From Acidobacteria bacterium SCN 69-37 (GTDB lineage: Bacteria > Acidobacteriota > Vicinamibacteria > Vicinamibacterales > SCN-69-37), in assembly GCA_001724025.1 (NCBI GenBank), contig MEDJ01000018.1, positions 1 to 64,000 of the forward strand: 64,000 bases of DNA, written 5' to 3'. Below, in pieces: positions 58,308 to 64,000 of the stretch (position 1 is the stretch's first letter; each line of letters starts with the position of its first letter). A program made the position numbers and the translations under genes. The notes under the pieces were generated by a model that had not been told where the DNA came from, made no database searches, and saw only the letters and a program-made list of their open reading frames with translations.

Positions 58308-59213
58308 CTATGCCTGGGCCCTGAACCCGATCCGAATGGTGCTGCCGCACCGATCGCCGGGGAGAAACACGGCGTTGCCACCCGCCTGCCTGGCCACGCC
58401 GTGGGCCGTCAGGGCGCCCATCGTGGCGGTCCAGCCGCCGGGACGGTCCGTCCAGGTCGCGTCGAAAAAGCGAACAGCGGCAGCCGGCGGTACCTGCACG
58501 GTGTCCTGCACGATCTCGACAGCCCGCAGTTCGCGTCCCGCCACGTCGAACGACACCCGCACCGTACCGCCCTCTGCGTCGTCCATCAGTCCCAGCGTCG
58601 CGAGGACCGCGCCGGTGACGCCGGTCGTGACGAGCACGGCGTCCACGGCAACGACGGCATTCGCGTCGGACGCCTGGACCTGCCACGACAGACCGGACAG
58701 CCGACACTCGGGTGCCAGCCCCTGGCGCAGCGGTTCGATCAGCGACGCCATCGGCGTCGGCTTCATCGTCCCGCGATGCCGGCCATCCAGAATCGCCGAC
58801 GCCTTCAACAGCCAGGTCGCGCGCCATGCCTGGGCCCGGACCAGGGCCAGCCCCACGCGCCTGGCGAGCGGCGACGTCTCGGCGGCCAGCATCGAGGCCG
58901 CCGATGCAATCGTCGCAATCTCGTCGCTCACCTGCCCCATCACGCGGTCACTGCGGCGATGACGCTCGAGACCAACGGCCGACTCGGGCCGCTCGGCCGG
59001 GACCGTGGCCTCGGGCGCGTCCCCGCGATCGCGGCGGCTCGTCAGTTGTTCGACATAGTGGGTATCCGCACGCATGCGGTAGGTCGAGGGGAGACCCTCA
59101 CGGGCGGGACGGGCTGTCGGGGACTCCGGCGGAACGTCATGCAGGTCGGACGCAAAACGCTCGGGTATGCCACGCCTTCCGAGAGAGGGTTCGGAAGCTT
59201 CGATGTCTGACAC
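58308..59213 (-). CDS. hypothetical protein with degenerate GHKL-like ATPase domain
   Basis: A 301-residue soluble protein. Its second half has the layout of a histidine-kinase ATPase fold: VAVDAVLVTTGVTGAVLATLGLM, then GGTVRVSFDVAGRELRAVEI and a C-terminal GALTAHGVARQAGGNAVFLPGDRCGSTIRIGF, which resembles the G2 region of GHKL ATPases. No HisKA His box and no clear N box are visible, so it may be a pseudo-kinase. GTG 59213 has GGAGGT 6 bases upstream. The interval 58125-58307 upstream of cimA holds no gene. Confidence 0.45.
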   Translation of the reverse strand: MSDIEASEPSLGRRGIPERFASDLHDVPPESPTARPAREGLPSTYRMRADTHYVEQLTSRRDRGDAPEATVPAERPESAVGLERHRRSDRVMGQVSDEIATIASAASMLAAETSPLARRVGLALVRAQAWRATWLLKASAILDGRHRGTMKPTPMASLIEPLRQGLAPECRLSGLSWQVQASDANAVVAVDAVLVTTGVTGAVLATLGLMDDAEGGTVRVSFDVAGRELRAVEIVQDTVQVPPAAAVRFFDATWTDRPGGWTATMGALTAHGVARQAGGNAVFLPGDRCGSTIRIGFRAQA

Positions 59214-59369
59214 GGTGGAACCTCCACACACTTACACGACAACGAACGACGAACGAAGGTCGCATCGTAACAAATGCGGGGACGCCGCGCACCGACACAC
59301 CGTCGCCACGCCCCGTTGTCTGCTCCGGGGTTGACGTCGGTCTCGCTGACAGCGAAGATCCGTCGGCCC

Positions 59370-60125
59370 ATGCTCCTGCTGCCCGATCTCACGCCGATCC
59401 AGTGGCTGCTCGTCATCACCGGCGCGGCCGGCATCGGCATCACGAAGGCCGGCTTCTCCGGCGTGGGCTTCGTCCACCTGCTCATCTTCGCCTTCGTCTT
59501 CGGCCCGCGGGAATCGACCGGCCTCATCCTCCCGATGCTCGTCGTGGGCGACGTGCTGGCCGTCATCGCCTTCCGCCAGCACGCCCGCTGGGACTACATG
59601 CGGCACATGCTGCCGCCCGCCTGTCTCGGCGTGATCGTCGGCGCCCTCGTCATGTGGCGCGTCACCGACGACAGCCTGTTCCGGCCGCTGATGGGCTGGA
59701 TCCTGATGGCGCTGACCGTCATGCAGCTCGCACACATGGCGCGACCGCAGCTGTTTGCCGGGGCCCCGCACTCGCGGCCGTTCGCCTGGGCCATGGGACT
59801 GCTGGCCGGCTGGACGACGATGCTCGCCAACGGGGCCGGCCCGATCATCACGCTGTTCACGCTGGCGATCGGCCTGCCCAAGTTCGAGCTCGTCGGCACG
59901 GGTGCGTGGTTCTTCCTGATCATGAACGCATTCAAGCTGCCGTTCAGCTACGCCCTCGGCCTGATCGGCGGCTCGTCGCTCGCGCTCAACCTCGTCCTCA
60001 TCCCGCCCATCGTCATCGGCATCGTCGTCGGCCGGTGGCTGACCCATGCCGTGCCGCAGCGCCTGTTCAACGCCGTCCTGCTCGTACTGACTGCCGTGGC
60101 GGCCCTGCGATTGGTCTGGGGATGA
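59370..60125 (+). CDS. TauE/SafE family sulfite exporter-type permease
   Basis: A 251-residue polytopic protein with about eight helices. AAGIGITKAGFSGVGFVHLLIFAFVFGPRESTGLILPMLVVGDVLAV (landmark GITKAGFSGVGFVHLLI) and LLAGWTTMLANGAGPIITLF are the two family repeats. The substrate (sulfite, sulfonate or other anion) cannot be told. ATG 59370 is taken as start; a longer frame would add an Arg-rich head overlapping the divergent gene's leader. Confidence 0.85.
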   Translation: MLLLPDLTPIQWLLVITGAAGIGITKAGFSGVGFVHLLIFAFVFGPRESTGLILPMLVVGDVLAVIAFRQHARWDYMRHMLPPACLGVIVGALVMWRVTDDSLFRPLMGWILMALTVMQLAHMARPQLFAGAPHSRPFAWAMGLLAGWTTMLANGAGPIITLFTLAIGLPKFELVGTGAWFFLIMNAFKLPFSYALGLIGGSSLALNLVLIPPIVIGIVVGRWLTHAVPQRLFNAVLLVLTAVAALRLVWG

Positions 60126-60223
60126 GAGGAGGCTGGGAGGCGACGGGCCGGGAGGAGACAGGAAGACTGGGAGGCGTTCAAGGCCTCGACGACTTTCGGA
60201 GCCCCGAGGCTTCAGCCTCGGGG
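60126..60223. repeat. GGAGGCGAC unit followed by a 22-bp palindrome
   Basis: 60126-60175 carries GGAGGCTGGGAGGCGACGGG and GCCGGGAGGAGACAGG, a relative of the units at 24882 and 29064. 60202-60223 is a perfect 22-bp palindrome (arms CCCCGAGGCT/AGCCTCGGGG) identical to 55585-55606. They occupy the space between the convergent TauE/SafE and MFS genes. Confidence 0.75.
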
Positions 60224-60285
60224 GAGACGGGCGATTGGGCGACGCGGCTGCGGGAGGGTGAGGCACGTTTCCGCCCGGTTCCGCG

Positions 60286-61458
60286 TCATCCCCGTCGCCA
60301 GATGACCACCATCGCGACGAAGCCGGCCGCGAGCAGGGCGGCGACGGCCAGGGCTCCGGCCTGCGGAACAGCCGGATACAGGTACAGGGACAGCGCGCCG
60401 ACGGCCGGGCCGGCGAAGACGCCCAGGCCGATGCCCGCCTCGTGGAGCCCGCCGTGCTCGGCCTTGGCCTCGCCGAGATCCATCGCGTAGAAGAGCGACG
60501 AGTAATACGCCATCCCCGTGGCCGCGCCGAACACGATCTGGCCGACCACGAGCACGAGCACATTCGGCGCCAGGACAATCCCGAGGAAACTGACGACGAG
60601 CAGCACGTACGAGGCCGCGAGCCAGCCGAACCGATAGTGCCAGCCCGGCCACTGCCACAGCACCGCGAACGCCACCAGCCGCGCAAAAAACCAGATCGCG
60701 CAGAAGAGCCCCACCTGCGTGGGCGAGAATCCCAACGCCGCCGCCAGACCGGGCATCACGGCCAGCAGCGTGTAGATCGCCACATAGGCCAGCGGATTGG
60801 CCAGCCACGCGAGTTGCAGGAACGTCCGTGCCCTCGGTGGGGATGACAACGGTGCGGGCGGCCGTTCGACGGTCGCCATCGCGCTGCCGGCGTGCACCGG
60901 CAGCCACGGACGACGGCACAACCATGCGAGCCCTGCCAGCGCGATCAGCATGATGGCCGCCGGAATCTCGAACACGAGACGTGGTCCGAGCCAGTCGTAG
61001 AGCGGCCCGCCCGTGAAATACGCAAACGCCGCGGAACCCGACCACGTGAGGTTGTAGATGCCGACCGCGTGCGGGACGCGATCGGGCGGTTCGCCGGCAA
61101 TCGTCATCGCTTCGAGCGCCGGCCACACGTGGAGCAGCGCCACCGTGTAGGCCACGACCACCACGAGCAGTCCGGCCGCGGAGGGCACGAACGCGCCCGC
61201 GATCAGGCAGATCGACAGGCCCGCGAAGCCCACAGCCAGGCTCACGCCGTGTCCGCGGCGCTCAGCGAACCGGCCGCCCCACCACGCCGCGCCGATATAG
61301 ATGGCGCCGTGCAGCGCGGCCACGCCGAGGTTGGCCCGATCGTCGAACCCGAACCGATCGCGCAGCAGGAAGAACAGGTAGCTGAAGTGGTAGAAGGTCG
61401 CAATCGTCGTGAGGGACGCGGCAACCAGGGTGCCGATCGTGAAGAGGCGGGACGACAT
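60286..61458 (-). CDS. MFS transporter
   Basis: A 390-residue protein with twelve predicted helices. ANLGVAALHGAIYIGAAWWGGRFAERRGHG gives the MFS loop 2-3 pattern (GGRFAERRG), and a second copy of the fold begins near residue 215. The ligand is unknown. Divergent from an IclR-type regulator with 54 bp between them, suggesting that regulator controls it. ATG 61458. Confidence 0.85.
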   Translation of the reverse strand: MSSRLFTIGTLVAASLTTIATFYHFSYLFFLLRDRFGFDDRANLGVAALHGAIYIGAAWWGGRFAERRGHGVSLAVGFAGLSICLIAGAFVPSAAGLLVVVVAYTVALLHVWPALEAMTIAGEPPDRVPHAVGIYNLTWSGSAAFAYFTGGPLYDWLGPRLVFEIPAAIMLIALAGLAWLCRRPWLPVHAGSAMATVERPPAPLSSPPRARTFLQLAWLANPLAYVAIYTLLAVMPGLAAALGFSPTQVGLFCAIWFFARLVAFAVLWQWPGWHYRFGWLAASYVLLVVSFLGIVLAPNVLVLVVGQIVFGAATGMAYYSSLFYAMDLGEAKAEHGGLHEAGIGLGVFAGPAVGALSLYLYPAVPQAGALAVAALLAAGFVAMVVIWRRG

Positions 61459-61512
61459 CGTGGCGCGGCCCGGCCAGCGGGCGGCGCAAGGATGGTAGCG
61501 CAGTCGCCCGGA

Positions 61513-62319
61513 ATGCCCGATAATCGGGCGCCTGTGACGACCGATCCGGACTTCATGCAGTCGCTCGCGCGGGGCCTGACCGTCATGCGCGCGCTGGCCG
61601 CGCACGGCCCGGCGCTGACCGCGAGCGAGATCGCCAGGCTGACGGGCCTCTCGCGGGCCGCTGCCGGACGCTGCCTGCACACGCTCGTCGTCACGGGCTA
61701 CGCGACGAGTGCGGGAGGCGCCTACCGCCTCGCGCCCACGGTGGTGTCACTGGCCTCGCCGTTCCTCGCGGCCACACCGTCGGTGCTCGGGGCCGCGGCC
61801 CTGGCGCGCGTGGCGCAGCCGCGGCTCGAGCAACTCGCCGCCCATCTCCACGAGTCGTCCTCGCTGGCCGTGCTCGACGGCGACGAGGTGGTGTATCTGG
61901 CGCGAGCGGCCGCACGACGAATCCTCTCGATCGAACTGGCCGTGGGCAGCCGCCTCCCGGCCGCCGTGACCTCGATGGGACGCGTCCTGCTGGCCGCACT
62001 CGACGAGCCGCTGCGCAGCCAGGTCCTCGCGCGCGTCCGGCTCGACGCGCATACGCCGCGCACGATTGTCGATCGGCACCGGCTCGACGTCGAACTCGAC
62101 ACCGTCCGGGCCCAGGGCTTCGCCATCGTCGATCAGGAACTCGAACTCGGCCTGCGATCGATTGCCGTCCCCGTGCGACGCGCTGACGGGGTCGTCGTCG
62201 CGGCCATCAACGCCGGCGTCCACGTCGCCCGCGCCGACACGACGGCCCTCCGCCGGGAGTTCCTGCCCGCGCTGCAGCAGGCCGCGGCATCGATTGCCGC
62301 GGCCCTCGTCACAGGATGA
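61513..62319 (+). CDS. IclR-family transcriptional regulator
   Basis: A 268-residue IclR regulator. Winged helix: FMQSLARGLTVMRALAAHGPALTASEIARLTGLSRAAAGRCLHTLV (landmark LTASEIARLTGLSRAAAGRCL). The effector domain ends in RSIAVPVRRADGVVVAAINAGVHV. The MQSLARGL start resembles the PcaR/PobR group, which act on aromatic catabolism. GTG 61534 is an equally good start; it would leave the palindrome at 61515-61529 as an upstream operator. Confidence 0.9.
   Translation: MPDNRAPVTTDPDFMQSLARGLTVMRALAAHGPALTASEIARLTGLSRAAAGRCLHTLVVTGYATSAGGAYRLAPTVVSLASPFLAATPSVLGAAALARVAQPRLEQLAAHLHESSSLAVLDGDEVVYLARAAARRILSIELAVGSRLPAAVTSMGRVLLAALDEPLRSQVLARVRLDAHTPRTIVDRHRLDVELDTVRAQGFAIVDQELELGLRSIAVPVRRADGVVVAAINAGVHVARADTTALRREFLPALQQAAASIAAALVTG
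61515..61529. promoter_or_regulatory. palindrome at the IclR start
   Basis: GCCCGA-TAA-TCGGGC, a perfect 6-3-6 dyad in the narrow gap between the IclR and MFS genes. It could be the regulator's operator, or part of the coding sequence if the ATG at 61513 is used. Confidence 0.45.
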
Positions 62320-62393
62320 GGATGTGCGGAGCCGCGACGTCCGGAGCCCTAACGCGTTGACGTCCGGGGGCCCGCAGCAGCCAGCCGCACCGC

Positions 62394-63419
62394 CTACTTC
62401 ACATGCGTGTCGAGAAAGGCGATGACGGTCTGCCAGGTCGGCGTGAACGGGGTCGGGTTCGTCACGCGGCAGCCGTCGGCGCTGGTCGTCCGCATGGTGG
62501 CGGCCGCGCGCGTGGCGTCGTCTGTCAGGAACGCGTTCCACGGCCCGTGCCCGGCCGTCGGCAGGCTGATGAACGCGGACTCGTGGCAGGCCTTGTTGAG
62601 CGCCATGTACAGCCGTTCACCCTGATTGTGCGGTACCAGCGGATCCGAGTTCCCGTGCAGGATCATCAGCGGCGGATCGCCGGCACTGATATACCGGACG
62701 GGATCGGCGGCGCGCACGCGATCGGCGCATGCCTGGATGGCACACCCGATCAACTGCGACTCCGGCGAGTCCGTCGCGTCGTGGCAGAAGCCGCCCGTCG
62801 CGCACGGCTGGAGCATCCAGCGATCCATGTCGAGAAAATCGGTCGGCGGATAGAAGGCCACGGCCGCGCGCACGGTGCTCGGCACGCCGGTCGTGCCCAC
62901 CGTGCCCTCGAGTTCAGGGACGTCGCCGGTCAACGCGGCCATCGCCGTGGTCCAGCCGCCCGAACTGTCCCCCATGATGGCGATGCGATCCGGATCGATC
63001 CGGTACGTCGCCGCGTTCACGCGCAGCCACCGGATGGCGGCCTTGATGTCGTGAAGCTGACCGGGAAACCTGACGTTCGTACTCGATCGAATGGACACGC
63101 CGGCCACGATGTAGCCCGCCGGGTTCAGGCGGGCGGCCACGCCGGCCGCCGTGCTCCGGCCGTTCTCCGCGCGCCAGGCCGATCCGCCGGTCCAGATCAC
63201 GACGGGCAACGCGGACGAGGCGCCGGCCGGCACGTAGAGATCGAGTTTGTGCCCCACACTCGTGGCCGGCTCCGGCGGCGCGTAGTCGATGTTTCCGTGG
63301 GTCGGCGCCGGGCCCTGCGGTGCGCTGCCGCGCCCGCCTCGCCCGTCGCCGGGCGCCTGTGCGGCCATCTGTCCTGTCAGCACGAGCGCGAGTCCCGCGC
63401 CCAGGAGTATCCGCAGCAT
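62394..63419 (-). CDS. exported alpha/beta hydrolase
   Basis: A 341-residue BD-FAE/esterase-lipase-like hydrolase with a signal peptide (LRILLGAGLALVLTGQMAAQA). HKLDLYVPAG, VVIWTGGSAWR (oxyanion region, normally HGG; here TGG), the nucleophile in IMGDSSGGWTTA (GxSxG, GDSSG), Asp in GNSDPLVPHNQ and His in TAGHGPWN complete the triad. Substrate unknown; carbohydrate esters are possible. ATG 63419 has GGAGG about 8 bases before it. Confidence 0.82.
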   Translation of the reverse strand: MLRILLGAGLALVLTGQMAAQAPGDGRGGRGSAPQGPAPTHGNIDYAPPEPATSVGHKLDLYVPAGASSALPVVIWTGGSAWRAENGRSTAAGVAARLNPAGYIVAGVSIRSSTNVRFPGQLHDIKAAIRWLRVNAATYRIDPDRIAIMGDSSGGWTTAMAALTGDVPELEGTVGTTGVPSTVRAAVAFYPPTDFLDMDRWMLQPCATGGFCHDATDSPESQLIGCAIQACADRVRAADPVRYISAGDPPLMILHGNSDPLVPHNQGERLYMALNKACHESAFISLPTAGHGPWNAFLTDDATRAAATMRTTSADGCRVTNPTPFTPTWQTVIAFLDTHVK

Positions 63420-63512
63420 TCGTCGCCTCCGGCTGCCGAGCGTAGTGAGCGACCCGGCGCCTGTCAACATCGTCCCGATCGCGTCGATCACGATTGACGC
63501 CCAGCGCACACG

Positions 63513-64000
63513 TCACTGTCGATCGGGCGGCCCCAGCAGCGGCCGCATCAACTCGACGCGAATCCGGTAACCGGCCTGGTTCGGGTGAATCCGATCGGCC
63601 ACCCACAGATCCTCGCGTGGCTGCCCCTCGGGGGTCAGCATCGCGTGCCAGAGGTCGATGAACGACACGCCCGGCTGCGTCTCGATCCAGGCCTGCACGA
63701 CGTCGTTCGTTCGCCGCCGCACCTCGGCCTGCTCCCAGCGCCCAGGTCCGGGCGTGATACTCGAGAACGCGATCGGCACCGCCGGCAGCGCGGCCCGCAC
63801 GCGCGTGACGAATGCCTGGACATCCGCGAGCACCTGTTCGGGTGTCCGGCCATTGTTCACGTCGTTGCCGCCGACGTGCATGACGATCAGGCGCGGGGCG
63901 TACGGCAGCACCAGGCGATCGACGAAATACAGCAGATCCGACGTCTGAAACGAATCGATGCCGCGGTTGACGACCGTGTAGCCCGGCAGATCCTCGGCCA
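63513..64000 (-). CDS. SGNH/GDSL hydrolase (5' end outside window)
   Basis: The frame is open from the window edge. Translating past 63911 gives PGYTVVNRGIDSFQTSDLLYFVDRL before the previously visible part, so the gene extends beyond 64000. Block II Gly (NRGID), block III HVGGND and block V DRIHPNQAGY mark an SGNH hydrolase. The catalytic Ser block lies outside the window. Probably an exported esterase; 93 bp upstream of the alpha/beta hydrolase on the same strand. Confidence 0.8.
   Translation of the reverse strand, partial: AEDLPGYTVVNRGIDSFQTSDLLYFVDRLVLPYAPRLIVMHVGGNDVNNGRTPEQVLADVQAFVTRVRAALPAVPIAFSSITPGPGRWEQAEVRRRTNDVVQAWIETQPGVSFIDLWHAMLTPEGQPREDLWVADRIHPNQAGYRIRVELMRPLLGPPDRQ

Overview
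This is a high-GC window dominated by one very large flagellar locus. The lineage looks like Acidobacteriota, most likely class Vicinamibacteria. That rests on a VWFA-related protein of the acidobacterial type (6476-8512), an acidobacterial-type duplicated orphan permease (11012-13693), DUF2911 and PP0621-like proteins, and abundant GC-rich palindromic repeats between genes. The assignment is inferred from gene content; no 16S or other marker is present.

Layout. 1-4740: a partial PseG-like glycan gene and an unknown partner on the minus strand, then fliC-fliD-fliS and a small chaperone-like gene on the plus strand. 5018-21207: an accessory and housekeeping stretch (DoxX-like protein, VWFA protein, XRE/DUF2975 pair, ddl, two decayed genes, a methyltransferase, two DinB proteins, a PEP-mutase family enzyme, a YeiH-type transporter, a MocR regulator with a divergent DUF2917 gene, a GNAT enzyme). 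21220-50758: an almost uninterrupted minus-strand flagellar array. Read in its own direction it runs flgB-flgC-fliE-fliF-fliG-fliH-fliI-fliJ-flgD-flgE-fliK-(EF-hand)-fliL-fliN-fliO-fliP-fliQ-fliR-flhB-flhA-flhF-flhG-fliA-fliM-fliN/Y-(DUF2802-like)-flgF-flgG-flgA-flgH-flgI-flgJ/M23, then a separate unit flgM-flgN-flgK-flgL-fliW-csrA. Many starts overlap the preceding stop by 1-4 bases. 51298-52704: a divergent sigma-54 activator. 52875-64000: metabolic and envelope genes (DUF2911, ACT protein, RND adaptor lipoprotein, AlkD-like, citramalate synthase, TauE/SafE, MFS, IclR, alpha/beta hydrolase, partial SGNH hydrolase).

Regulation can be read as a cascade. The space between flgB and the activator carries two divergent -24/-12 (sigma-54) promoters with a cluster of inverted TCTGAC-type half-sites between them. 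The operon encodes FliA (sigma-28). Good sigma-28 promoters lie in front of fliC and in front of flgM-flgN-flgK-flgL-fliW-csrA. FlgM would hold FliA until hook completion, and FliW/CsrA would act on the fliC leader, which has a hairpin presenting AUGGAC in its loop 15 bases before the Shine-Dalgarno. The activator's receiver domain has Ala where the phosphorylated Asp should be, so control by a cognate kinase is doubtful.

Decay and repeats are the other theme. There is an ABC-type permease with an in-frame TAA, an N-terminally truncated DUF4143 gene beside it, a C-terminal permease relic at 55620-55776, and a family of 22-bp palindromes found between genes and also, in frame, inside fliK, where they form part of its repetitive central region. 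motA, motB, rpoN and chemotaxis genes are not in the window.
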